Source: Psychrobacillus sp048572895 (GTDB lineage: Bacteria; Bacillota; Bacilli; Bacillales_A; Planococcaceae). Taken from it: DNA of 64,000 bases. The notes beneath the pieces are model-generated. The model made no database searches, was not told the origin of the DNA, and was given only the letters and a program-made list of their open reading frames with translations. The DNA lies in assembly GCF_048572895.1 (NCBI RefSeq), contig NZ_CP183878.1, forward strand, positions 1,550,001 through 1,614,000, written 5' to 3'. This document shows, in pieces, positions 17,938 to 26,260 of this stretch (positions are counted from its first letter, which is position 1; each line of letters starts with the position of its first letter). The translations under genes and the position numbers were made by a program.

Positions 17938-18321
17938 GTGTTACGTATGATGTTAAATGGTAAAATTCACCGTGCAGTAGTAACGGAAGCGGATTTGAAT
18001 TATGTAGGAAGTATTACAATCGATCAAAATATTCTAGATGCTGTTGGTATGTTGCCTAACGAGAAAGTGCATATCGTTAACAATAATAACGGTGCCCGTT
18101 TCGAAACATATATAATTTCTGGTGAACGTGGTAGTGGAGTAATTTGTGTAAATGGAGCAGCGGCACGTTTAGTTCAACGTGGAGATGTAGTGATCATTTT
18201 ATCGTATGCATATGTGATGAATGAAGAAGCACAATCCCATAAACCAACAGTCGCAATTATGAATCAAGATAATTCCATCGATCAAATAATCCATTACGAA
18301 CCTGAAGCTACGGTAATGTAA
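17938..18321 (+). CDS. panD: Aspartate 1-decarboxylase precursor
   Basis: Pyruvoyl enzyme that makes beta-alanine for PanC. 127 aa with the self-cleavage site Gly24-Ser25 in NYVGSITID and the conserved NNNNGARFETYII and GAAARLVQRGD. GTG start (MLRMMLNGKIHRAVVTEADL) after AAGGATGTG. The C-terminal tail after YAYVMNEE is of the longer Bacillus type. Ends with a strong terminator. In B. subtilis dinG follows directly; here 11.7 kb of accessory DNA intervenes. Confidence 0.96.
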   Translation: MLRMMLNGKIHRAVVTEADLNYVGSITIDQNILDAVGMLPNEKVHIVNNNNGARFETYIISGERGSGVICVNGAAARLVQRGDVVIILSYAYVMNEEAQSHKPTVAIMNQDNSIDQIIHYEPEATVM

Positions 18322-18335
18322 TTGGTCCAAAATTA

Positions 18336-18384
18336 GCCTGCCTTTGAAGCGAGTGAAAACTGACTTCAAAGGCAGGCTTTTATA
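18336..18384 (+). terminator. Terminator of panBCD
   Basis: Perfect 14-bp stem GCCTGCCTTTGAAG / CTTCAAAGGCAGGC followed by TTTTATAT. Confidence 0.9.
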
Positions 18385-18503
18385 TATTTGTGAGGTGCCA
18401 GGTTTTGACTAATGAAAGAAGGAATGAGGTCTTTTTTGTAGAACTCATGTAGTAATAAAGAAGTTTTATCTGAAGAAAAGTTAACAAAAGGAGGGAGTTA
18501 GGT

Positions 18504-18863
18504 ATGAAGAGGAAGTCATTTGCAACATTAGTAGGTCAACTTTTAATCCCGGGGTGTAGTCAAGAAAGCATCGATGAACAGCTCGAGATATATCTTTCTA
18601 ACAAAGGGTAAATAAAAAAGCTTGTAGAAGCTGATACATATACATTAAATATTCCTGATGAAATGCTAAGTTATTATGAAGCGAGTGGTATTATCTTTTT
18701 AGAAGAATATATGGGAGTAGGAGTGACGGAATACTTTTATGAGCTAAAGGAGAAAGATATCGAAGGCAAGCCCCTATAAGCAATACTATTCGTAGAAGGT
18801 GGTTACGGCATTCTTCCCAATCGGGAGCCTGGTAGATTTAACTTGACGATAAAGAGCGTTTGA
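18504..18863 (+). pseudogene. Decayed small lipoprotein-like gene
   Basis: Starts with ATG behind AAAAGGAGGGAG and reads MKRKSFATLVGQLLIPGCSQ, a short lipoprotein-like signal with cysteine. A TAA at 18609 interrupts; the same frame then continues as KKLVEADTYTLNIPDEMLS ... YFYELKEKDIEGKPL, a second TAA at 18777, then VEGGYGILPNREPGRFNLTI and TGA at 18861. All three segments are in one frame, so only point nonsense changes are needed to explain it. Family not recognised. The rest of 18385-19089 holds nothing that I can name. Confidence 0.55.
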
Positions 18864-19089
18864 GAAAAGGACTTACGATTAATAAGTAAAATCCTTGCGT
18901 TAAGTGTGTTAAATGTTATTCCTGGTGTGCCACCACATGATCATCGGACTAATAAGTTATCATCTCATCCTACATGTGGAATACAGGATAAACCATTAAA
19001 AAAAGATTGCTCGAATCAAAATTGCATTTTCTTCCTTGTACTATGTACAGACTTGAAACTTTGACAAATTAAAAGCAATGGATTAAAGA

Positions 19090-19656
19090 TTAGCGATGTA
19101 ATAATTTTAAAACTTGTTCACTTACAATCCGCATTGCTGTTACATTCTGTTGTGAAACCATTAAGGCATATGCACCTTCAATCATTGCTTGGATGATAAT
19201 AGCTAATTCTAGCGCTTCTTTATCAGAGAAACCTGATTGTTTTATTTTGTTAGCAAATATATTGATCCAATTATCATATACTTCTTCGCATGATTTTCGA
19301 AGAATGGCATTCGAATCTGAGACTTCTCTAGAGATTGCTACGAGCGAGAAAATATCAGTTGTTTCTTTTTGTTGTTCAATCTCATCGGCTATATTCCTAA
19401 GATGTGTATAAATGGCATTAGCAGCATCGGATTCTAATGCTAATGCGTTTTCAATACGCTGTTTAATAATTTGCCCCGTACGTAAAATCGCTTCTTGTGC
19501 AAGCTGTTCTTTTCCATTTTCGAAATAGTAATATACTGATCCTCTAGGTGTATTACTTTCTTTTGAGATTTGGTTCAAAGTTGTTGCATGATATCCTTGT
19601 CTTCGAAACAAACGTGAAGCAGCGATCAGGATTTTCTCTTTTGTGTTAATCTCCAT
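19090..19656 (-). CDS. TetR/AcrR family transcriptional regulator
   Basis: 188-residue repressor. The N-terminal helix-turn-helix is clear (TKEKILIAASRLFRRQGYHA, TLNQISKESNTPRGSVYYYF), and the helical C-terminal domain resembles the LmrA/YxaF type. The start at 19656 (MEINTKEK) follows AAGGAGTG on the minus strand; an upstream Met (19680) precedes that site. It is transcribed away from a DUF2798 membrane gene, the usual arrangement for a TetR regulator and its target. The inducer cannot be told from sequence. Confidence 0.88.
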   Translation of the reverse strand: MEINTKEKILIAASRLFRRQGYHATTLNQISKESNTPRGSVYYYFENGKEQLAQEAILRTGQIIKQRIENALALESDAANAIYTHLRNIADEIEQQKETTDIFSLVAISREVSDSNAILRKSCEEVYDNWINIFANKIKQSGFSDKEALELAIIIQAMIEGAYALMVSQQNVTAMRIVSEQVLKLLHR

Positions 19657-19723
19657 ATTTTTCACTCCTTCTACATACATGTAACTCTATTGTATCTAAC
19701 AAAATAATATAAATTCAACTATA

Positions 19724-19753
19724 TTGACAATTTATAATGAATTAAAATATAAT
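19724..19753 (+). promoter_or_regulatory. Promoter of the DUF2798 gene, probable TetR control region
   Basis: TTGACA (19724-19729), 18 bases, TATAAT (19748-19753). The promoter -35 lies in ATATTGAC, whose inverted copy GTCAATAT occurs about 60 bases downstream (19792-19799). TCAGT...ACTGA inverted arms lie between. These are operator candidates. Confidence 0.55.
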
Positions 19754-19844
19754 CAGTTTAGCGATTATTATACTGAACGGTCAATATATTTTAAGGTAAG
19801 AATAATTTTAGAGTTTAAATAATAGCTGATAGGTGAAATAAAAT

Positions 19845-20363
19845 ATGGAGATGATAAAAATGTACAAAGAAGATAGACTGCCTCAAAATGCCAAAGAAGG
19901 TATATTGTTTTTACTGATTATTTCTGTCATTTCTGTAAACACAATTGCACCTATTATTATGGGATTGGAACAAGGTTTCAGTAAAGAAGTGTATTTGGAG
20001 ACTTTGAAGGTTATACCAATAATGTGGGTGATTGTTGTCCTTTTAGTAAGATTAGTTGCTGGCCCTACAGTACACTGGGTAATGCCAAAGCTCGTGGGTC
20101 AGACAGATGGATTTAACGCAAGAGTGTTATTAAATATTTTAATAAATGTTACGGTATTATCTTTGTTGCTGTCCATTATCGGAACATGGGTAGGTACAAA
20201 ACAAATTAGTTTAGAGCCATTTAAAAACTTCTTGCACAGCTGGCCAAGAAACTTTGGTGTAGCGTTTTGGATTGAAATGTTGATTGCTCAACCAATAGCG
20301 AGGTATGCGATGAAAACTATACATGCGAGACAAGTAAATAAAGTAGAAAGTATAAATAGTTAA
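19845..20363 (+). CDS. DUF2798 membrane protein
   Basis: 172 residues with four hydrophobic segments. The DUF2798 pattern occurs twice: helix 1 (GILFLLIISVISVNTIAPII) with helix 2 ending RLVAGPTVHW, and a second repeat RVLLNILINVTVLSLLLSII ending in WPRNFGVAFWIEMLIAQPIAR. Function unknown; members often sit beside TetR regulators, as here. The start has only a modest site (AGGTGA); Met at 19851 or 19860 is possible. A terminator follows. Confidence 0.8.
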   Translation: MEMIKMYKEDRLPQNAKEGILFLLIISVISVNTIAPIIMGLEQGFSKEVYLETLKVIPIMWVIVVLLVRLVAGPTVHWVMPKLVGQTDGFNARVLLNILINVTVLSLLLSIIGTWVGTKQISLEPFKNFLHSWPRNFGVAFWIEMLIAQPIARYAMKTIHARQVNKVESINS

Positions 20364-20369
20364 AATGAG

Positions 20370-20404
20370 CCAGATTGAGTTTTTATCCTCGATCTGGTTT
20401 TTCT
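20370..20404 (+). terminator. Terminator of the DUF2798 gene
   Basis: CCAGATTGAG / CTCGATCTGG stem with one G-T pair, then TTTTTCTT. Repeat copy B begins six bases later. Confidence 0.85.
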
Positions 20405-20409
20405 TGAAG

Positions 20410-20879
20410 TATAGGAAAGTATATAAAAATGTAGCTTGAATACCGGGTTCATGGGACTGGAAAAACGGAAAATACCTCCTTTTTACTAGTGGAAATTAAA
20501 AAATAGTAAGTGTTCACTAAATAAAGAAGCAAATAGCGAGCGAAATTGTATCTTCGAGGCCTCACGATGCGGGTCAGGCAGTCATTGCGACACGATGTCG
20601 CGTACTTAGACTGTCATCAGCTATAGGAATAGTTAGTATCTTTTCTCTAGTTATCCAAAAACTCACTTACCTGTTTCTAAGAGTTGTAGGAGGGCGACGG
20701 ACAGGCAAAATTCAAATTACCGAAAAAAGAGTGGGTGGTCGTGACGTCAGTCACGACCACCCACTCAAAAATCAATCGGTAATCCTATAGCAAAACGACT
20801 ATCCAAAGCCCTTCGAAAAAGAAAGAAAAAGGTTTTGATCTTAAAGGACTGGGCATCTTATTTTGCCCGGTTTTTCTTA
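20410..20879 (+). repeat. Structured non-coding repeat, copy B
   Basis: Same layout as copy A: start TATAGGAAAGTATATAAAAA, left arm GGAGGGCGACGGACAG (20689-20704), inner arms ATTACCGA (20716-20723) and TCGGTAAT (20776-20783), a 17-bp perfect hairpin (20729-20766) with stem GAGTGGGTGGTCGTGAC and apex GTCA, right arm CTATCCAAAGCCCTTC (20799-20814), and an end hairpin GGGC/GCCC with TTTTTCTTA. The hairpin stem differs from copies A and C at most lower positions, yet stays fully paired. It has a private insert near 20557-20630 (TCACGATGCGGGTCAGGCAG...). No conserved open frame. Confidence 0.8.
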
Positions 20880-20882
20880 AAG

Positions 20883-21581
20883 AATAAGAAAGTATATAAA
20901 AATGTACCATGAGCACTGGATTTATAGCACTTTAAAAAATGAATAATACTTGTGATTTCCGTTTCAGGTGGACGCTTTCCGTGGGGTGAGCGATGAGCTA
21001 TCACCGTCGCTAGCGCGTCGATGTGATAGCTCATCTGTCTCACTCATCCCACTGGAGTCGCCACCTTACACTACAATCAATCAGTGTGTAGTACTCCACT
21101 AGAAAATTTAGCATAGCTTATCGCTTAGATGATAAGATTGGTCAAATTTTAGAGAGTGATCAAATTATTTGTAATCGCTTTAGCATTAGAAATGCGATGA
21201 ACCAATGATAGAGGAAGAAAGCAGGTTTTCTTTTTCACTAGTGGAAATAAAGAGAAATAGTAAGTGTTTGCACTATAAAGAAGTGAATAGCGAACGAAAT
21301 TGCATCTTCGAGAGCTTACTCTATGAATAAGAAAGTAGCTTTTCTTTAGTTACCTAAAAATGAACTAACCTGTTTCTAAAAGTTGTAGGAGGGCGACGGA
21401 CAGACGAACGCCATAAGATTACAGAGAAAAGAGATGCTGGTCGTGACGTTAGTCACGACCAGCATCTCTAAAAAAACATTCGGTAATACTAAAGCAATAA
21501 GTCTGTCCAGAGCACTTCAAAAACGATTGAAACAGGTTTTGAACTATAAGGACCGGGCGTCTTTTTGCTCAGTTTTTCTTA
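20883..21581 (+). repeat. Structured non-coding repeat, copy C (with inserted palindrome)
   Basis: Tandem to copy B (the joint reads TTTTTCTTAAAGAATAAGAAA, whose halves are mutually complementary). Left arm GGAGGGCGACGGACAG (21388-21403), inner arms ATTACAGA (21418-21425, one mismatch) and TCGGTAAT (21480-21487), an 18-bp perfect hairpin (21430-21469) with apex GTTA, right arm CTGTCCAGAGCACTTC (21503-21518), and end hairpin GGGC/GCTC with TTTTTCTTA. Its 5' third is enlarged by a palindromic element at 20952-21084 and by some 130 bases of unassigned sequence behind it. It runs convergent to the NA37 gene. Confidence 0.8.
20952..21084 (+). repeat. Palindromic repeat (TGATTTCCG family) inside copy C
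   Basis: Begins TGTGATTTCCGTTTCAGG. GGTGGACGC (from 20967) pairs with GTCGCCACC (to 21065), and GAGCGATGAGCTATCAC pairs with GTGATAGCTCATC, forming one hairpin of about 100 bases. A second member is at 51942-52130, and copy A keeps a 21-base remnant. From memory, this sequence type is dispersed in Bacillales genomes. Confidence 0.75.
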
Positions 21582-21611
21582 TACTCATTAGATTTAGGTG
21601 AGTTTTAAAGA

Positions 21612-22625
21612 TTAAATTTCTTCTTGAAAATAAATTTTATAAAACTTTCGATTTGTTGCCTCATCGTAGCCGACTTCAATCAGCTCATCGACTTGTTCAA
21701 TATCACGAACGTTCACTTGAATTTCGATATTGGAATCCAACTTAATTTTTCGTTTATACGTTTTTTCTACCTTTGCTATTGCACTTTCTGAAATGACCGT
21801 TTCATATGGTTTTACTGATTGGACGATAATATCTTTCTGGACTGAATCAGTTTTTTCAAAGACTGTATCTATATAGTTATCCACTTGAAATTCTTCTTCA
21901 TTTCTAAAATAATCGAGTGTTTTATTTAAAAAACCTAGTTTCTCGGTATTTGTATAACTTTCTTCTTTAATAATATATTTTTTACACTCAGTTAAAGCTA
22001 AATTAGTTTTGTGATAATGTTCATCGGCTACTTTAATCTTCAAAAAACGCTCTTGCCAATATACGACATCTTCTTTCTTCTTCGTTTTCATAAATACAGC
22101 AGGAGCTACGTCTGGTCCCATGTCCATGATTACAGCCATATTATTAATTTTCTTGACATTAATACCATCGATGCCGTTTACAATCATTTTGTTTTGGTCG
22201 TTTTTCACATCTAGAAACATTTCTTTTTCATCTATCTTTACAATGGCTAATACCTTTTTCACTTCTGTATGCCATAAGCAATTATCGAATAATCCTATAA
22301 ATAATTCTCCATTTTTAATATTAGGATGTTGGGATACACTTTTTAAATGAGTGGCGATATGTTTGGATTGTTCAAGAAAGCTGCCCTCCTGATCAAAAAT
22401 TGAACTTACAAAGTTATATACTTCGTTTAATCCAATATCTGATTCATGAAAAAACTCGTATTGCTGCTCCAAATCAATTTTATTGAATGCTAATTGCGTA
22501 AAGGCTGCTTCTAGCATAACTTCTGGTTGAGAGTATGCTTCATCTCCTAAAACAAGCGCATCACCTACATAATGGACGACATACTGCGCTAATTTACTTT
22601 CACTTATTTCTAGCATGGTCTTCAC
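21612..22625 (-). CDS. 37-kDa nucleoid-associated protein family (NdpA/YejK-like)
   Basis: 337 residues matching the NA37 family: an N-terminal helical region, the middle KKVLAIVKIDEKEMFLDV and VIMDMGPDVAP, and the C-terminal IEIQVNVRDIEQVDELIEVG and EATNRKFYKIYFQEEI. Family members bind the nucleoid in enterobacteria and are otherwise common in accessory regions; the role in Firmicutes is not known to me. ATG after AGAAGGTG on the minus strand. A truncated and frameshifted duplicate lies at 28839-29425 in the same orientation. The downstream neighbour is repeat copy C, convergent. Confidence 0.8.
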   Translation of the reverse strand: MKTMLEISESKLAQYVVHYVGDALVLGDEAYSQPEVMLEAAFTQLAFNKIDLEQQYEFFHESDIGLNEVYNFVSSIFDQEGSFLEQSKHIATHLKSVSQHPNIKNGELFIGLFDNCLWHTEVKKVLAIVKIDEKEMFLDVKNDQNKMIVNGIDGINVKKINNMAVIMDMGPDVAPAVFMKTKKKEDVVYWQERFLKIKVADEHYHKTNLALTECKKYIIKEESYTNTEKLGFLNKTLDYFRNEEEFQVDNYIDTVFEKTDSVQKDIIVQSVKPYETVISESAIAKVEKTYKRKIKLDSNIEIQVNVRDIEQVDELIEVGYDEATNRKFYKIYFQEEI

Positions 22626-22868
22626 CTTCTAATCATTAGTTGTAGATAACTTACCATATCATACTCGGCAAGATATTATCATGTGTTTTTTACGAAGATA
22701 AGAAATAAATTACCATGTGGATGTCTAATCCTTAGTTAATATAACTGAAAATGAATTCATGGAGTTTACGAATTAGTACAGTTAAATTTTTCGCTTTCCA
22801 AATATATACAAGGAACATATATTCGTGTTAATGTACTCTTAAGTAAACCTTTAATTAGGAGGATTAAT

Positions 22869-23906
22869 ATGGAATTTAAGAATATAAACATTAAAGAGCG
22901 TATGAATTATTATAATGTTACAGGGTTAAGCGTTACGTTAATAGAAAATGGTCAAATTCATAATATCTTAAACTATGGTTTCTTAGAGGCAGGAAGCTCT
23001 AACCGTATATCGAGGAATTCTATTTTTAATGCTTGTTCAATTAGTAAATACCTAACAGGAATGCTAGTTATGAAATTAACGGAACAAGGTCTTCTTGATT
23101 TGGATGAAGATGTAAACTCAAAGCTTATATCGTGGAAAGTACCTGAGAATGAATTAACTATTAATAAAAGCGTTACATTACGAAATTTGTTAAGTCATCA
23201 ATCTGGAATTATTGACCCTGAAGATAGTTTTGCTGAGCTAAATTCGATGTTAGATATGCCCTCAATGGTTGAATTATTAAATGGGAAAACATCATATTGT
23301 AAATATCCAATTGAAGTGAAATATGAACCAGTGAGTGAATTTCATTATTCAGATGCAGGTTTTTGTATCATTCAATTACTAATAGAAGATATAACTGAAA
23401 AACCGTTTAGCCAAGTTATGAAAGAACAAATATTTGAACCGCTTCAAATGGGAAATAGCACATTAGGAACGTCAATTTTAGAAATGAAAAGAGAAGAGTT
23501 TTCTTGTGGTCATAACAAAAATGGTGAAATAGTAGAGGCCAAATATCCTTTTTATCCTTACCCCGCTTCTTCGGGACTATGGACAACTTCTTTAGATCTA
23601 GCTCAAGTAGTCCTTGAATTATTAAATGCCCTAAGAGGCAAAAGTAAGATCGGAATTTCTGAAAGTCGTGCAAAAGAAATAATAACTCCCCAAGGAGGAA
23701 AATCGTGGACTGGGCTTGGCGTATTCCTAGAGGGTTCGGAAAAAGAACTTGAAATTTCATCATTAGGTTGGGGAGTAGGGTTCCAATGTATGATGGTGGT
23801 GAGTCCAAATTCAGAGAAAGGCGCAGTCATAATGACAAATACAGAATTGGGTGTTCACCAAATGGAGGGAATTATAGGAGAAATTTATCATTCTATTTAT
23901 TCCTAG
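22869..23906 (+). CDS. Serine beta-lactamase-like hydrolase (class C / PBP4* family)
   Basis: 345 residues of the beta-lactamase family PF00144 type. The catalytic SxxK is SISK at about residue 57 (NACSISKYLTG), the second motif is YSD in FHYSDAGF, and the region LRNLLSHQSGI is typical. There is no signal peptide, so it is probably cytoplasmic and more likely an esterase or peptidase than a resistance enzyme. The ATG follows TAGGAGGAT. Codon use is AT-rich, like the rest of the accessory block. Confidence 0.85.
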   Translation: MEFKNINIKERMNYYNVTGLSVTLIENGQIHNILNYGFLEAGSSNRISRNSIFNACSISKYLTGMLVMKLTEQGLLDLDEDVNSKLISWKVPENELTINKSVTLRNLLSHQSGIIDPEDSFAELNSMLDMPSMVELLNGKTSYCKYPIEVKYEPVSEFHYSDAGFCIIQLLIEDITEKPFSQVMKEQIFEPLQMGNSTLGTSILEMKREEFSCGHNKNGEIVEAKYPFYPYPASSGLWTTSLDLAQVVLELLNALRGKSKIGISESRAKEIITPQGGKSWTGLGVFLEGSEKELEISSLGWGVGFQCMMVVSPNSEKGAVIMTNTELGVHQMEGIIGEIYHSIYS

Positions 23907-24210
23907 AATACACTAGTTTTGTAAATTGATTAAATCACATCGGCATATATACAAGAACAAGTTTGAGTCCACTTTGAGTAAGGTAGCTTTGAGCAAAGAA
24001 GGATAAATGCATTTTTTTGTCGAACTTATTCTACTAAGGTGCAGTTAATTTAAGTTTTGAGTGGCAGGCAATGTCTTTCTACTCACATGAAAAACTTGAA
24101 GAGATAGTAAAGATAACTAATATTTGTAAACAGTAGGTGAGGTAGCTACCCCCAGTTACATTTATGCTGGTATAAACGATATACAATGTATCTATCAATA
24201 TGTTGGGTCA

Positions 24211-24429
24211 ATGATTAGCGGTGCTAATTCAAATATATTGTCAAGGATGGATAAAGCATTGAAACCTATCTTACTCTTTATAATAATTGTGTATTGCATT
24301 GGGTTTATAATTGCAGGATTTTATATGCGATACAGGAAAAAAAGAAAAGTTGCAGGTATCACATATGTAGTAGTTGGATTATTAGGAGCTATATTTGGGC
24401 TGGTATATCATTTTTTCTTATTACATTAA
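24211..24429 (+). CDS. Small two-helix membrane protein or 5'-truncated remnant
   Basis: 72 residues with two hydrophobic segments (PILLFIIIVYCIGFIIAGFY and ITYVVVGLLGAIFGLVYHFF) split by a basic loop YRKKRKVAG. No good ribosome binding site precedes the Met at 24211 or the Met at 24250. The frame is open up to a TAA at 24127 and reads coding-like (GEVATPSYIYAGINDIQ), which suggests that the original N-terminus is lost. The gap 23907-24126 holds nothing that I recognise. Confidence 0.4.
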   Translation: MISGANSNILSRMDKALKPILLFIIIVYCIGFIIAGFYMRYRKKRKVAGITYVVVGLLGAIFGLVYHFFLLH

Positions 24430-24530
24430 GGCAGCAGTTTAGTGGAAGAGTACGTTTATTATCGATCATTGTATTATGAAATTGACTCTAGTATAAATAA
24501 TTTGAAGTAAAAATAGAAGGAGAGAAATAC

Positions 24531-25415
24531 TTGAAAGAAGAAATGCGATTTATAACAAATTATAAGGAAAGTGAGCAACTAAGAGAGAGCTTTTTCGAAC
24601 TCGCTAACAGTGTTTTTGGCTTGAATTTTAAAAGTTGGTACCAACACGGGTTTTGGGGAGTTGGATACATACCCTTTTCATATGTAGTTGATGATAAGGT
24701 TGTAGCAAATGTCTCAATTAATATTATTGACTTTATTATTGAAGGTAATCAGAAACGAGCATTGCAAGTTGGAACAGTGATGACCCATCCTGATTATCGA
24801 AACAGAGGACTTTCTAAAAGTTTAATGTATAAAGTTTTAGATGAATATAAAAATATGTATGATTTCATATACCTTTTTGCAAATGAAAGTGTTTTAGATT
24901 ATTATCCAAAGTTTGGCTTTGAAATAGTGGATGAACAACAATTTTCCATTAATTTTTCGTCTAATCAAAAATCAATAAATAGACCGCTTAAACTGAACAT
25001 AACAAATGAGGATGACATTAACTTTATATTTAAATTTGCGAAAGAGAGAATACCTATTTCTAATCGTTTTTCAACTGTGAACGCTGAAGGAATATTAATG
25101 TATTATTGCTTAAATGTTTTTTGTAATGATATTTATTATCTTGAATCTGAAGATGTAATTATAATATATTCCGAAGACGGTAACCGAATTGATATTTTTG
25201 ATATTATCAGTAAACAAAAAATAGACATTCACAATATTCTACAAAAAATTTCAGGTGATGGAAGTAAAAAGGTAGTTTTTCATTATACGCCAGATTATAA
25301 AGGATTAATATTTGAAAGTAATCCTTTAAAACGTGCTGGAACATTATTTGTAAAAACTGGTGGTAATAATTCTTTTCCTAAACATGTAAAGCATCCAATT
25401 ACTTCGGAAGCGTAA
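24531..25415 (+). CDS. GNAT family N-acetyltransferase
   Basis: 294 residues. The N-terminal GNAT domain has the acetyl-CoA loop HPDYRNRGLSKSLM (RxxGxG/A type) preceded by the beta strand QVGTVMT, and YYPKFGFE at motif B. The C-terminal half has no clear motif and may be a second degenerate GNAT/SCP-like domain. TTG start 8 bases after AGAAGGAG. Substrate unknown. It lies 56 bases before a second, shorter GNAT gene. Confidence 0.82.
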   Translation: MKEEMRFITNYKESEQLRESFFELANSVFGLNFKSWYQHGFWGVGYIPFSYVVDDKVVANVSINIIDFIIEGNQKRALQVGTVMTHPDYRNRGLSKSLMYKVLDEYKNMYDFIYLFANESVLDYYPKFGFEIVDEQQFSINFSSNQKSINRPLKLNITNEDDINFIFKFAKERIPISNRFSTVNAEGILMYYCLNVFCNDIYYLESEDVIIIYSEDGNRIDIFDIISKQKIDIHNILQKISGDGSKKVVFHYTPDYKGLIFESNPLKRAGTLFVKTGGNNSFPKHVKHPITSEA

Positions 25416-25471
25416 ACCTTTAAATTTATATTGAGAAAAATCATCCAAATTGTAAAAGGGGATATTACACA

Positions 25472-25960
25472 ATGACTGTTATTCTTAAAGAAGTTTTGGA
25501 ATCAGAAAAATCTATTCTAAACAACCTATACTCTTTGTACCTTCATGACCTTTCTAAATTTACTTCTATGATAGATATCGGAGAAGATGGTTGCTTTCAT
25601 TATGAAGGTTTAGAAAAGTTTTGGGAAATAGATGGCATTTCCCCATTTTTCTTAAAACTAGATAATAATATTATAGGTTTTCTTTTACTATTAGAACGTC
25701 CATTTTTAACTAAAGATAATGACTTCGGAGTAAACGATATATTTATACTAAATAAATACAAAGGTAAAGGAATGGGCAGACAAGCAATTGAAAAATTATT
25801 TCAAGATAAGAAGGGCAAATATTTTGTTATTGAGCTACTTGAAAATGTGCCCGCAATATTGTTTTGGAAAAAGATATATAATACTTTAAATATTCAATTC
25901 GAAGAAAAACAAGACTTAGTTGATGACGAGCAGTGTTTAATTCAAACATTTACAATTTAA
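25472..25960 (+). CDS. GNAT family N-acetyltransferase
   Basis: 162 residues. The core is seen as PFFLKLDNNIIGFLLLLERP, the strand VNDIFILNKY, then the acetyl-CoA loop KGKGMGRQAIEKLF. ATG after AAAAGGGG. Substrate unknown. Probably co-transcribed with the preceding GNAT gene. Confidence 0.8.
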   Translation: MTVILKEVLESEKSILNNLYSLYLHDLSKFTSMIDIGEDGCFHYEGLEKFWEIDGISPFFLKLDNNIIGFLLLLERPFLTKDNDFGVNDIFILNKYKGKGMGRQAIEKLFQDKKGKYFVIELLENVPAILFWKKIYNTLNIQFEEKQDLVDDEQCLIQTFTI

Positions 25961-26139
25961 TTAACCTATATAAAATGAAGACGATCCATTTACATTTATG
26001 ATTGGGAAACGTAACAATACTTTCAATGTCTTTTTATAAAGTCATGAACTTTACGATTCCCAGTTATCCTTATGATTCTAATTTTCATCTACAATCGCCC
26101 TGAAAGAACTAAATATTCTTACATTTCTGTGGAAAGCAA

Positions 26140-26168
26140 TTGTTTTCGAAAACTTAATATGATATATT
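26140..26168 (+). promoter_or_regulatory. Probable promoter of the ROK-MFS operon
   Basis: TTGTTT (26140-26145), 17 bases, TATATT (26163-26168). Both palindromic operators lie directly downstream, in the region of the expected transcription start and leader. Confidence 0.5.
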
Positions 26169-26177
26169 ATCACCATC

Positions 26178-26201
26178 ACTTATTAAAGGCATTTAATAAG
26201 T
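26178..26201 (+). promoter_or_regulatory. Operator palindrome 1 for the ROK regulator
   Basis: ACTTATTAAA-GGCA-TTTAATAAGT, a perfect 10-bp inverted repeat with a 4-base centre, starting 10 bases after the -10 box. Shares its arm with operator 2. Confidence 0.7.
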
Positions 26202-26211
26202 TTTTTAGTCG

Positions 26212-26239
26212 AGACTTATTAAAGAACTTTAATAAGTCT
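26212..26239 (+). promoter_or_regulatory. Operator palindrome 2 for the ROK regulator
   Basis: Arms AGACTTATTAAAG and CTTTAATAAGTCT around AA, a perfect 13-bp inverted repeat, 36 bases centre to centre from operator 1. It ends eight bases before the ribosome binding site, so a bound repressor would block transcription. Confidence 0.75.
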
Positions 26240-26260
26240 GCTTTATAGGAGGTGACTTTT

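Noticed and set aside
20858..21043. Minus-strand 61-codon open frame
   Set aside because: It lies inside the structured repeat and palindromic insert, with no start signal.
22869..23906. Beta-lactam resistance gene
   Set aside because: The protein has SxxK and YSD motifs but no signal peptide and is closer to cytoplasmic esterase-like members of the family.
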